The notes: generated from the letters alone by a model not told the origin. A stretch of 64,000 nucleotides of DNA from Spiroplasma endosymbiont of Nebria brevicollis (GCF_964030895.1 NZ_OZ034986.1:558001-622000); one strand, 5' to 3'. Positions 9,850-23,752 are shown, counted from the first letter of the stretch. Made by a program: numbers and translations.

Positions 9850-10793
9850 GGCTTTTATCCCTTTATGTACTTTTTTAAATTTTATCACATAAACAAGAAT
9901 AAAAGCCTACCTAGGAAATTATCCCCGCATGTACTTATATTAAGCACAATATAAGTGTTTAAAAAGTTAGAAGTTTATTAAACTTATATGCAGATTCTTT
10001 GGCATATAAGTGAATTTTTTCTTTTGAAACCCTGACATGAGTTCTGAAAGTCTTCCTCAAATGTTTTCACACTGACTCAATTTGGTTTGTGTTGACACCA
10101 TTTGATGACACATAACCAAATTGATGATTTACTGTTTCATGTTTAGGATAAGAAGTTTTAAAACTTTGATATCCTTTTCAAGAATCAGTAAACAATGGAC
10201 AGCTAACAGAAATGTGCTGCAAAGCAAACTTCAAAAGGTTTTTCTTGTCTGCTTTTTTTAAAACTTTCACAATTAAATTATTGGTTGTTTTTTCATAAAT
10301 GCCAACAATCAATGTTTTATTCAACAAAGATCTCCCTTGTTTTTTTGAACCCATATGTGAAAGATACATTTCATCCATTTGTGGAATGCCATTGATAATG
10401 AGTTGTGATTCTTGTTTTGCAATTCTATTTCTGATTTCATGATCCATTCTTCAAGTTGTTTTATAAGTCACACCTAATTCTTTTGTAAGAACTGTTGCAG
10501 AGGTATGCCATGCTTGGTGTTTATTCATCTAAAGATAAGATAAAATCAAAATGTCAATTTGGTTTGTGACTTATAAAAAATGGTGCCATGTAAGATGCTA
10601 AATGTTTGATGACATTTCAAACATCTTATTCTTCTAAAATCAGAAACATTTAGACATTTGGTGTCACACTTGATACATTTAATTGTTTTCAAATTTGCGA
10701 TATATTTTAAACAATCTTTTTCTGTTTGAAAACTGTTGTTGAACTCGTTGAGTTTCATTTTTTCCTCCACAAGTACATGCGGGGATAATTTCC
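9850..10793 (-). mobile_element. IS1595-type element, copy A (944 bp, inactive)
   Basis: The element is flanked by 8-bp direct repeats TTTAATAT (9842-9849 and 10794-10801), the target-duplication size known for the IS1595 family. Inverted repeats of at least 20 bp (GGAAATTATCCCCGCATGTA) lie at about 9914 and at 10793. Outside the inner repeat on the transposase 3' side is a further palindrome, 9850-9907 (GGCTTTTAT ... ATAAAAGCC), still inside the target duplication. The transposase is on the minus strand and frameshifted. Compare copy B at 38504-39441, which has the same architecture. Confidence 0.88.
9959..10758 (-). pseudogene. IS1595/ISXO2-type transposase, frameshifted
   Basis: The start at 10758 follows GGAGGAAAAA. 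The N-terminal zinc ribbon is visible (IKCIKCDTKCLN ... IRCLKCHQTF), then the DDE-type domain with IPQMDEMYLSHMG, LFTDSWKGYQSF and TNQIESVWKHLRKTF. Compared with the intact copy B (273 residues), one base is missing near 10501, after WINTKHGIP. The frame shifts there, between the zinc ribbon and the catalytic domain. The catalytic half is otherwise complete to TAA at 9959. The product cannot be full length without frameshifting. Confidence 0.88.
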
Positions 10794-11159
10794 TTTAATA
10801 TTTTTGGCGCTAGTGCTCGTATTAAATTAGGTTATAAAGAATTTGTTTATTCAGGAAGTCCTATTGAAAATTTTAAAAGTAGCATAAAAAATGATGTTGC
10901 TAAAAACGATTGGGTGAAAAATAAAATAGAGGTACCATTAATAAGTAAAAAAAGAACTGAACCAGCTATCAAATTTAATAACTTTGAAGAACTAGTTGGT
11001 TGAAAGTCAAAATTTAATGTAAATAAATATACTCAAGTTATAGAAGGTAATCCACGTTTTGCAGAATTCGATAGCCTATCTTTTTCTATAAAATTAATTA
11101 AAAATAAAGAAGAAATAAAATTATCTAAACAGCAAATTATATCTATTATTAACGATTAA

Positions 11160-11414
11160 AAGTTATAAACTAAGTTTATTTTAATAATTGCGAGGTTCAA
11201 AATTAAGATCAGTTCTTGCATTAAAAAGGTAAATTATATTAAAATTAATAATTATTGAAAGCAAAAAATACAAAACAATTTGGTCATTACGCTAAAGATT
11301 TTGAAAAAGAAAAATATCAAACACTAGCTAATGTTATTAAAGAATAATGAAAACTAGTTTCAAACAATTCTGTCTGATACAATAATACCAATTAAATATG
11401 AGAGGAAAAATTGA
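11160..11414. other. Short gap with a gene scrap
   Basis: A stretch near 11260-11347 reads NTKQFGHYAKDFEKEKYQTLANVIKE before TAA but has no start codon. It could be the tail of a lost gene. I see no other feature. Confidence 0.3.
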
Positions 11415-12244
11415 ATGAAGAAATTTATTAAATTTTATTGTCAGGATTGAAAATTTTGATTTAAAATTATATTATTGTTATTTTAAGTGTCTTTGGATTA
11501 TTAACTGATTATCTTTGAAATGTTTTACATTTAAATAAAGTAGTAATTACAGATGCAACAGGTAAAAACATTTATCTTTGGGCAGTTTATGATGAAATGG
11601 GAAGAATTAGCCATTGAAATTATATTGGCTATACATTGTCATGATTATCATTTTTTACAACTCAAACCAATGTTTTAGTTTTAGTTTGATTTTTTATTGC
11701 TATAATAAAACATCTTCAAGAGGGAAAAATTAAACTATTACAATCATATTTTTCGTTATCAGTGACAGTTTATATTACAGTCACTTGTTTAGTGTATAAT
11801 TTTTTATTATTGCCAATGGCATTATTAAATAATAGTAATAGTATGGGTTTAACTAGTTGACAGTGGCTATCACAACTTATTTTGCATACTTTTGTGCCAA
11901 TTTTAGCAGTAGTATATATTATTATTTTTGCCAAACATTCTCAGTTAATTCCAACGAAAATGTTTTACAAACAAAAACTAGGATTATTTTTTATTTATCC
12001 TGTTATCTATCTTACTTTATGGAATTGCAAAAGGATTATTATGTGAATATAGCGGTATGCATACTATAGTATTGCCTATCAATATTTCTTTTTACAAGTT
12101 ACTAATCCAAACATTTTAGGTCTTCCTGGAACAGTATGATTAATTATTGCCTCATTTTTAATTTGTGTCATCATTGTTGTATCTACAGGATTATACAATT
12201 TTTGGTATTGATTGATTGAAAGATATCATGCAAAGAATAATTAA
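11415..12244 (+). pseudogene. Pr6Pr-family membrane protein, several frameshifts
   Basis: The start at 11415 follows GAGAGGAAAAATTGA. The translation needs at least three frame changes: near 11475, near 12020 and near 12075. Segments such as YTLSWLSFFTTQTNVLVLVW, SVTVYITVTCLVYNFLL and LILHTFVPILAVVYIIIF correspond to the intact multi-pass protein at 54332-55165 (YYSYFTTESNYMVVIYF, VTVYITITMLVFWL, VILHLIMPITMITSFVL). The tail YNFWYWLIERYHAKNN ends at TAA 12242. It is a dead or dying paralogue; the family's function in Spiroplasma is unknown. Confidence 0.75.
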
Positions 12245-12460
12245 AGTAACAGATTTATTTTTTATGAATAAATAATAAGATTTTTTACTAAGTTGCTTTC
12301 GAGAAGTCTACTCTCATCTACTGTATAGCTGCAAAACATTTTATGTTTCTACGATACATACTTTTCCCATATGATACCTCCTTGAGACATAATCAAAAGA
12401 TAACTAGTAAGACATTATCATAAGATAACGACAACTTTTTAAAATTAATTTGTATGACTA
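12245..12460. other. Gap with a tiny SD-led ORF and a direct repeat
   Basis: On the minus strand a near-perfect ribosome site AAGGAGG (12377-12383) precedes ATG at 12370. The ORF is only MGKVCIVET then TAA, so it is either a leader peptide or the stub of a deleted gene. On the plus strand 12411-12444 carries GACATTATCATAAGATAA, repeated at 13484. No larger gene is visible. Confidence 0.4.
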
Positions 12461-12463
12461 TTA

Positions 12464-12491
12464 TTGATTTTTCATTCAATTATACTATAAT
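12464..12491 (+). promoter_or_regulatory. Promoter for candidate small RNA
   Basis: TTGATT (12464-12469), 16 bases, TATAAT (12486-12491). A transcript would begin near 12498, just before a structured stretch ending in a terminator. Confidence 0.5.
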
Positions 12492-12497
12492 TTATAT

Positions 12498-12580
12498 AGG
12501 TCTACATCTTTCACATTTAATGTGATTGCTCAAATGTAGTGTTGATGTCTGAGATAGTTGTAAAACTGTCTCTTTTTTTA
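12498..12580 (+). ncRNA. Candidate small RNA or leader upstream of PemK-like gene
   Basis: Bases 12502-12539 form an outer stem CTACAT/ATGTAG enclosing an inner hairpin TCACATTTAATGTGA. This is followed by GAGATAGTTGTAAAACTGTCTC (12551-12572) and seven T, a clear intrinsic terminator. Together with the promoter at 12464-12491 this predicts an RNA of about 80 nt, ending roughly 90 bases before the PemK/MazF-like ORF. It could be an independent small RNA or an attenuating leader. I do not recognise a known class. Confidence 0.45.
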
Positions 12581-12668
12581 AATCCACAATCCAGATAATA
12601 AATTCAATATTTAACTTGCTCATTATAAAATAATTTAGTGAGCATTTTTATATTAAAGGAGAGAAAAA

Positions 12669-13253
12669 ATGAAAATACAACAAGAGTTATTAATCAATGA
12701 TATTTGGATTATAAATTATTCTGTTCCTTATAAAAATACTTTATTAAGACCATTTATTATTACTAATATCATCAACAACATTGTTTATGGAATTCCGTTA
12801 ACATCTTTTAATAAAAAACGTTATATGCCTAATTTAGGCGATATAATATTTCAAGAACAATACTTAATCAAAAAATCAATTATCAAGCCATATCAATTAT
12901 TAATTCACATAAGAAAAAACAACTTTGTTAATAAAATTGGTACTGTAAATCCGGAGTTAGTAAAAAATATTAATAATAAAATTGATAATAACATTAGCAA
13001 GTATTTATCTATGAAAAACATTAATAGTATTATGCGTGAGTATTTAATTGAACGACAAAATCAAAAAATTGAAGTTTTACAGCAAGAAAATAATGTTCTT
13101 AAAACGGATTTATTGAATACTAAATTTCAATTACAACTCAGACAAAAAGATAAAGAATTATTTTTAAAAACCACCAATGATAAGGTAATTATTCTAGAAC
13201 AAAAAATTGAAAATTTGGAAAAGAAATTAACATTAAAAAATAAAAAATGTTAA
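12669..13253 (+). CDS. PemK/MazF-like domain protein with C-terminal coiled coil
   Basis: A 194-residue protein. Residues 5-100 follow the PemK/MazF pattern: INDIWIINYSVP, RPFIITNIINNIVYGIPLTS, NLGDIIFQEQ, KPYQLLIHIRKNN and a late IGTVNPELVKNINNKI helix. Residues 125-190 are a charged coiled coil (ERQNQKIEVLQQENNVLK ... KIENLEKKLTLKNKK). PemK/MazF proteins are usually ribosome-independent mRNA endonucleases, but many Mollicutes homologues are uncharacterised and the activity here is inference. There is a good AAAGGAGAG ribosome site. No antitoxin gene is adjacent. A related shape, frameshifted, occurs at 45207-45696. Confidence 0.6.
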   Translation: MKIQQELLINDIWIINYSVPYKNTLLRPFIITNIINNIVYGIPLTSFNKKRYMPNLGDIIFQEQYLIKKSIIKPYQLLIHIRKNNFVNKIGTVNPELVKNINNKIDNNISKYLSMKNINSIMREYLIERQNQKIEVLQQENNVLKTDLLNTKFQLQLRQKDKELFLKTTNDKVIILEQKIENLEKKLTLKNKKC

Positions 13254-13595
13254 TTTATTATTGTTCGAGGTAAACCGAATCCGACCTGTTAAAGATTATG
13301 ATAACCACATTAAAAACCTTCATCATCAAACATAAACTATTAAAGATACTAAAAATAATGATTATGTAGAATCCAATCAATTAAAACTCAACAGTTTAAT
13401 CAACTATTTTCACAAGTTCAATTTATAATCATAAACCAACGATGATAATTACTGATGTAATTTTATACAAGATTCTTGGTTGAGACATTATCATAAGATA
13501 ATGACAAATTTTTTTAAAAACTTACAAAAATAAATAGATTTTTCTTGCATTTCAATATATAATTTATAAGACCCAAAAGTAAGGAGGCAACAATT
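13254..13595. other. Gap with gene scrap and second direct repeat
   Basis: Bases 13276-13426 read NRIRPVKDYDNHIKNLHHQT, a stop, then further open sequence ending KFNL at TAA, without a start codon; probably a remnant. At 13484-13519 lies the second copy of the GACATTATCATAAGATAA repeat, just before the rpmF leader. Confidence 0.35.
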
Positions 13596-13808
13596 ATGGC
13601 TGTACCAGCAAGAAGAACGTCTAAAATGCGTAAGAATACTCGTCGTGCTCACGATGGACTAACTGTAACAACAACAACTAACTGCTTAAATTGTGGTTCA
13701 GTAACTAAACCACACCATGCCTGTATGAAATGTATGACATATAAAGGTGTACCAATTACTAACCCATTAAAACAAGCACCAGTGGTTCAAGTTGAAAACA
13801 AAAAATAA
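13596..13808 (+). CDS. rpmF: 50S ribosomal protein L32
   Basis: A 70-residue protein beginning MAVPARRTSKMRKNTRRAH, the classic L32 N-terminus, with a four-cysteine zinc site CLNCG ... CMKCM. L32 is a late-assembling structural protein of the 50S subunit. The start has a strong AGTAAGGAGG ribosome site. A TATAAT at 13558 suggests its own promoter, and a weak terminator (CCTCT/AGAGG then T-run, 13847-13876) follows, so it is likely transcribed alone. Confidence 0.97.
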   Translation: MAVPARRTSKMRKNTRRAHDGLTVTTTTNCLNCGSVTKPHHACMKCMTYKGVPITNPLKQAPVVQVENKK

Positions 13809-14032
13809 GTTTTAACACAAACTTTAAATAAATATCCCTCTATATATTTGAAAAAATATTGCAGAGGTTTTTTATTTTTAAATTATTTTTTATTTAACTC
13901 TGTAATAAAAAATGAGAGATTTACTAATATGTTGGGCTTTAATCTATCTTAACTTTATCTAATTAACCATTGCAATTATATTGACAACATATCATAATTA
14001 AACATAATAAGCAAGAGGGAGGGAACATCACA

Positions 14033-17000
14033 ATGAAAAATAATGGATACTATGATTTGCTATTAAAACTAAGCGATAATATTAATGATAACTATCAAAT
14101 TTCTTCTATTAATAATGAAAAACATAACATTAAAGATATCGATAGTTATCTTATTAAGCAATTATCTAGTTTACTCATTGAGCAATTGAAAACTATTAAA
14201 CAACCTACTGATAAAATTATCTTTCTTAATAAAATGATAAGTAGTTTTACAACTCATGAGTTTAGTAACAATATCTTATTACACGTTAACAATAAAAATA
14301 CCGAAGATTTTATTAATCATGACATTCGTTTAAGCGACAATTACCTTTTTACCAATGATAACCAACAAGCACTTATTAATCAACTAAATAAAGAAATCAA
14401 AACTTGTGATGAAGTGTATTTTATTTATCCTTTTATTGCTAATTCCTTAATTAACAAACTTCGAAGTGCTTTTACATATGCTACTAATCATAATATTCCT
14501 ATTAATTTTATTACTACGACCTTTGATGAGATGGCGTTATTTGTTAACCTTTATACTTTAGTAAAGTTAATTAAACAATATCCCAACATTAAAATTAGAG
14601 TGGAAAATAACTTAGAAAAACGTAGCGAACGTATTCATATTAAAGCTGCTATCTTTAAACGTAAATCAGGATTTTCATCAGCAATTGTTGGTTCATCTAA
14701 TTTAACGACCAAAGGGATGATTCTTGGCAAAGAATGAAACATTAAAATCAATGAATTTGATAATCAAAACCTTTACCAAAACATTTTACAACAATATCAC
14801 AAACTATGAAATGATAGATTAGTAGATTTAAATGATGAGCAACAACGGATTGAATTACTAGCTAAAATAGAGTATAACCGTAGTCTACTTACAAAAACCG
14901 ATAATGAATTTCTTCCAACTAATTATTTCCTTTATGATTTTCAAGAACAATTAATTAATAAATTAATTGTACGCAGAAAACTAAATAAAAATAACCACTT
15001 AATAGTTATGGCAACAGGTGTTGGTAAAACTGTTATTTCAGCGTTTGACTATTTAACACAAATCAAAGAACACAATGGTCACAAACCATCGATTTTATTG
15101 CTTGGACACCAAACAGAAATCGTTGACCAAGCACTTTTAACGTTTCGCAAAGTTTTAAACGATAAAACGTTTGGACAAAAATTAAATAGTAAAGATAAAA
15201 ACTATGATTATCCATATTTATTTGCTACCGTGCAAACCATTCATCGTCATCTTCATAAATTTCAACCCCACCAATTTAACATTATTATTTTTGATGAAGC
15301 TCATCACTTAGGTGCGAGAACTTTTCAAACCATTATTAATTACTTCCAATCACAACAAACAATTGGTCTAACAGCCACCCCGGAACGCGAAGATAATAAA
15401 AACATCCTTACGTACTTTGACAATGAATTTGCCCATGAATTACGAATATGAGATGCTATTAATGAAAAACTATTAGCACCTTTTGACTACTATTGTATTG
15501 ATGACATTAGTAGTAACTTAACAGGAGTTGATTTAAATAACGAACAACAATTATTTAAAAACCTAAATACTGATAGTAGAAACCAAGTATTACTAAGTGT
15601 TATTAATGATTATATTGGATTTTACAATACTCCTGTTTGCGTTATCTTTTGTATTAATATGACTCATGCCCAAATCATTGCTACTTTTTTACAAAGTAAA
15701 GGATTAAAAGCTGATTACTTAACAAGCAAAGTTAATACTAACAGAAATAAGATAATTAATAGTTTTAAAAAACGACAAATTAATTATTTATGTGTCGTTA
15801 ATATGTTTAATGAAGGAATTGATATTCCCGAAATTGATACTATTATCTTATTAAGACCAACCAACTCAAAAACAGTTTACTTACAACAGTTAGGACGTGG
15901 TTTACGTAAGATTGAAAATAAAAATAATTTAGAAGTTTATGACCTCATTGCTAATATTGATAAAAAATATGATATTACCTTAGGTATTAAAAATTTATCT
16001 AATTCCCATCTTACTAACAATAATTTTAATAATTTAACCACTAGTTTTAATTTACCTGCTAATTGCACTATTACTTTAGAACCTCGAGTACAAGCAGTTA
16101 TTTTAAGTAATTTAAAACAATGATATCAATCACGAAACCGTATTCATTTAGTAATTAAAGAATACTATGAACGTTATCAAGACCATGGTATTAGTAAAAT
16201 TTGTCAAGACTATGACTTGACAATTCAAGAATTTTATAATTATTTTAATGATTTTTACTTGCGTGTCGGAAAAAATATTAAAATATATGAACCACATGCC
16301 AATGATAGTAATCGTAATCAAAACATTTTAAAACAATTTTTATTTCTCAATGACTACCAAATCATTAACTATTTTTATTTACGATTAAGCAATAAACTAC
16401 CCAAACCACAAATTAACTATCATTATGATAACTTATTAATATCTTCACTACTCTATGAAGTAACAAGCATGATGGTTTTCATAACTATTTTTCCTAAGCA
16501 TGAAACAATTCCTGATTTAATTACTCATTTTATGAACACTAACCAGCTAATAGTTAAAGAATTAATTATCATTTGTCAAATCATGCTAGCAACCCAAACC
16601 CTCTTAACTAATGAACGCCAACTTGCAAATTACCCACTATTATCATATCAAGCAACGTTTACTGTACGTCAAGCATTATGTGCTATTAATCGTGTTAACT
16701 TTATTAAACAGTTAGGACCACTTAAAATCATTGCTTTTCAAGCAGGACATTTAACGTTCAATGAAAATAAATCTGTTATCTTTGCTGATGTCGATGGTTC
16801 TAACTATGGAAAACTAACTAGTTACAATCACCAAACCAAAACTTACTATTGGTCAATCCCTGAAAGCAAAACCATTAATTCAAAATTAGTTTGCGATTTA
16901 ATTAATCCAAATATTGAAAAAATATTATTTTTAAACAATATTATTAATAAAAAATTTCCTAATTTAAATTTAAAACTTTATGATTTTATTGGTCTTGGTC

Positions 17001-17056
17001 AATATCAAGACATTATTGAAAGTGATTACATAACACTTAAATTTAAAATTAATTAA
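14033..17056 (+). CDS. PLD nuclease - SF2 helicase - DUF3427 fusion
   Basis: A single 1007-residue frame, intact in code 4. Residues 100-230 are a phospholipase-D-like nuclease region ending in HIKAAIF...SAIVGSSNLTTKGM. A superfamily 2 helicase follows: Walker A ATGVGKTVIS near residue 328, motif II IIFDEAHH near 420, motif III GLTATPE near 445, and motif VI QLGRGLRKI near 620. The C-terminal part (about 700-1007) resembles DUF3427. Proteins with this layout are widespread and often occur in defence-type loci, suggesting nucleic-acid restriction or repair; that is inference. It stands alone between rpmF and the rRNA promoter. Confidence 0.82.
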
Positions 17057-17189
17057 TCAATGCCCAATGTAAATTTAGTAAATTAGGCTATATTATAGAA
17101 TATTTTTTTAACTTAGAAGTGCTTATCATGACTGAAAAAGAAGCACTTAAAATTAAGTAAAAATTATTTATTTTTTTCTTGTAATTATG

Positions 17190-17218
17190 TTGACATTGGT
17201 TATTGGTTGCTGTAATAT
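17190..17218 (+). promoter_or_regulatory. rRNA operon promoter
   Basis: TTGACA (17190-17195), a 17-base spacer and TAATAT (17213-17218), about 137 bases upstream of 16S. The transcribed leader contains GATCTTTGAAAACTAAATAG, a boxA-like antitermination segment also common before Firmicutes and Mollicutes rRNA. Confidence 0.7.
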
Positions 17219-17354
17219 TCCTATTGTGACCAAAAACAAAGTGGTCGCAAACCAGAAAAAACGATCTTTGAAAACTAAATAGAACAAGAATTAATCCGTC
17301 AATTTTTATTAAAAAATTAAATAAGTCAGACATCATTCTTTTAACAAAAAACAA

Positions 17355-18882
<1,528 letters not shown>

Positions 18883-19077
18883 ATGGAGTTTAATTTCTTT
18901 CGAGAAATCAAGACAACAAGAAAAATCAGATGTGTGACTTATTGGATTAATTTAATTGTTCTGTTTAGTTTTCAGGGATTGTTATCTCTGAGTAATTGTT
19001 CTTTAAAAACTGGATAATAGACATCTTTTAAAAAAAATAAGATAAATTTTATCTTGCAATAGGATATTCTAAAAATA
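18883..19077 (+). other. 16S-23S spacer, no tRNA
   Basis: A spacer of about 195 bases with a second boxA-like element (TTGTTCTTTAAAAACTGG near 18996-19013). No cloverleaf or CCA-type tRNA is present, in line with other Spiroplasma spacers. Confidence 0.7.
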
Positions 19078-22012
<2,935 letters not shown>

Positions 22013-22090
22013 TTCTCTATTGCAAATCAAAAGTAATCAAATTTAAAGATGTCTATTTCTAGTTTTTAGGGAGCAATTGCTGTAAACTAT

Positions 22091-22196
22091 TTGGTGTCAA
22101 TGGCGGAGTGGTCACACCTGTTCCCATCTCGAACACAGCAGTTAAGCACTCCAGCGGCGAAAATACCAGTAATGGGAAAATAGCACGATGCCAAAT
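22091..22196 (+). rRNA. rrf: 5S ribosomal RNA
   Basis: About 106 nt. Terminal stem TTGGTGTC with GATGCCAA, conserved CCATCTCGAACACAG near 22122, and a GGCGGAGTGGTCACACCTG helix region. Co-transcribed with 16S and 23S and followed by a terminator at 22216. Confidence 0.96.
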
Positions 22197-22215
22197 TTTT
22201 TATTATTTTTTTACA

Positions 22216-22247
22216 AATCTTAATTTTAAACATTAAGATTTTTTTAT
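22216..22247 (+). terminator. rRNA operon terminator
   Basis: AATCTTAAT and ATTAAGATT form a stem followed by seven T, 20 bases after 5S. Confidence 0.8.
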
Positions 22248-22274
22248 TTTGTTTAAATACTAAAAATTAATTAA

Positions 22275-22308
22275 AAGGTTGCCTACTTATTTACAAGTAG
22301 GCAACCTT
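22275..22308. terminator. Bidirectional terminator between rRNA and ridA
   Basis: A perfect 14-bp inverted repeat, AAGGTTGCCTACTT/AAGTAGGCAACCTT, with a 6-base loop and A/T-rich flanks. It lies 7 bases after the end of the convergent ridA gene and can serve both strands. Confidence 0.8.
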
Positions 22309-22314
22309 AAACTT

Positions 22315-22695
22315 TTATTTTAAGTAAGCAATAGCTTCAATCTCAATTAAAGCATCTTTAGGAATACGAGCAACTTGGACAGCAGCTCTTGCTGGTTTAT
22401 GGTCACCAAATAGTTCTCCATAAACAACGTTCATATCCATAAAATGGTTTAAGTCTTGTAAAAAAATATTTACCTTCACAATATGGTTTAAAGTAATTTT
22501 AGCAGCTTCACAAATGGCTTTAATGTTTATTAAACATTGTTTAGTCTGAGCAGTAATATCCTTCCTAGCAAACTCACCTGTGACACTATTAATAGGTAGT
22601 TGTCCGGAAATGTATAAGAAGTCACCAGCAATTATAGCTTGACTATAAGGACCAATCGCAAAAGGGGCTTTATCAGTTTGAATGGTTTTATTCAT
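22315..22695 (-). CDS. ridA: RidA family reactive enamine/imine deaminase
   Basis: A 126-residue protein of the YjgF/YER057c/UK114 family. It has [26 protein letters not shown], the conserved Arg in [13 protein letters not shown] and the closing [10 protein letters not shown]. RidA homologues form trimers that hydrolyse reactive 2-aminoacrylate-type enamines released by PLP enzymes. A GTG three codons upstream is possible, but ATG at 22695, with GAGAAAGAG before it, is the better start. It is single and convergent with the rRNA operon. Confidence 0.94.
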   Translation of the reverse strand: MNKTIQTDKAPFAIGPYSQAIIAGDFLYISGQLPINSVTGEFARKDITAQTKQCLINIKAICEAAKITLNHIVKVNIFLQDLNHFMDMNVVYGELFGDHKPARAAVQVARIPKDALIEIEAIAYLK

Positions 22696-22704
22696 TGTTA
22701 TCAC

Positions 22705-23443
22705 TCTTTCTCTATATAAATATTTATGATGTTCAAATTAATCCTTGTGTTGATCTAAACATTTTTGCAAAGCAGGAGATTAATTTTTTTAAGTTAATAA
22801 TATAACCTATATTAGCAACTTGAACTATAACTACATTTTACCTGATTTTAGTTTAATAATTAATAAAATTTTAATTATATAACAGGTTGAAGTATTTATT
22901 AAACTTATCTAATTCATGGTTGTAACTTTTGATTTGCAATTAGATTCAGGTTTAACTATTGTTAGTGTAAGGAGTTTTAGATTATAAGTATTTGTTTAAA
23001 GATAAAAAATATTCATTTTTTTGGAATCTTTGGTAAGTTGTTTTGGACATAAATAAGAATAAGTTTTTTGATTTATAACAAAAGTAAGTGATACATGATA
23101 ATTCGTCTTACGTCAATTATTAACATTTAAAGTTTTATTATAACTAGTAAATAATCAATAATTTTTTAATTTTTTCAAATATTTTTCTTACAATTTTCTA
23201 TTATCATTATAGATAATTTTCAATTTTATAACACTTATAAAATTAATTTATTTTAAATATTTTTTTTAACACTTATTTATTAATTTTTCTTGATTTATTT
23301 TCGAAAAAATCAAAATTTATAGTTCATTTAGTTAAAACTTATTATATAATTTTAAGTATAAACCAGTATCATTTTTAATTTGGTTTGAAAAAAAGTTATA
23401 GTAAAAAAATATAACTTTTGAAAACATGAGGAGGAAATCTTTT
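22705..23443. other. Long AT-rich gap without a gene
   Basis: About 740 bases, close to 80% A+T, with stops in all frames. I see no terminator, repeat or promoter I can defend, apart from the likely HU promoter region near 23330-23420. Confidence 0.5.
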
Positions 23444-23752
23444 ATGACAAAAGGTAATACTAAAACTAAAGCAGATATTATTAAATTGGTTGCACAAAAG
23501 TGTGACATTACTATCATCTCTGCAACTAGTATTATTGATGCTTTTTTTGATGAAGTCAAAAACGAAATTGCTAATGGAGGAAAAATTAATATACCTAAAT
23601 TTGGTATTTTTGAATCTATTTTACGTTCTTCAAGGATAGGGCGTAATCCCCAAACTGGTGAAACTATTACAATTAATGCTTCTAAGGCACCTAAGTTTAA
23701 AGCAAGTTCTGAATTTAAAAAACATGCAAACAAAGTAGAAATTAACATTTAA
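23444..23752 (+). CDS. hup: HU-family DNA-binding protein
   Basis: A 102-residue histone-like protein. It has the helical N-terminal body, then KINIPKFGIFES and the DNA-arm motif RIGRNPQTGETITINASKAPKF. HU bends and compacts DNA non-specifically. The ATG at 23444 has GAGGAGG eight bases upstream and is preferred over the earlier in-frame ATG at 23426. The stop overlaps by 4 bases the stop of the convergent recU-like gene, so its terminator hairpin (23771-23827) lies inside that gene. Confidence 0.95.
   Translation: MTKGNTKTKADIIKLVAQKCDITIISATSIIDAFFDEVKNEIANGGKINIPKFGIFESILRSSRIGRNPQTGETITINASKAPKFKASSEFKKHANKVEINI

Larger units (their letters stand above)
9281..11159 (+). pseudogene. Lipoprotein gene split by an IS1595-type insertion
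   Basis: The N-terminal part (9281-9849) starts with a lipoprotein signal, [20 protein letters not shown], then VVTVIDC with a lipobox Cys, after an AAGGGGG ribosome site. The C-terminal part (10802-11159) resumes as IFGASARIKLGYKEFVYSG and ends at TAA 11157. Removing the 944-bp element and one copy of the 8-bp target duplication TTTAATAT restores an uninterrupted 308-residue frame, so the gene was intact when hit. I do not recognise the family; surface location is inferred from the signal only. The shortened product ends in residues encoded by the element ([15 protein letters not shown]). Confidence 0.85.

Noticed and set aside
9885-9965. Palindrome at 9850-9907 as an independent MITE
   Set aside because: It also occurs at the same position and orientation next to copy B, inside that copy's own 8-bp target duplication, so it behaves as part of the IS1595-type element.
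18883-19077. tRNA genes in the rRNA spacer
   Set aside because: No acceptor stem or TTCGA loop was found; only boxA-like sequence is present.
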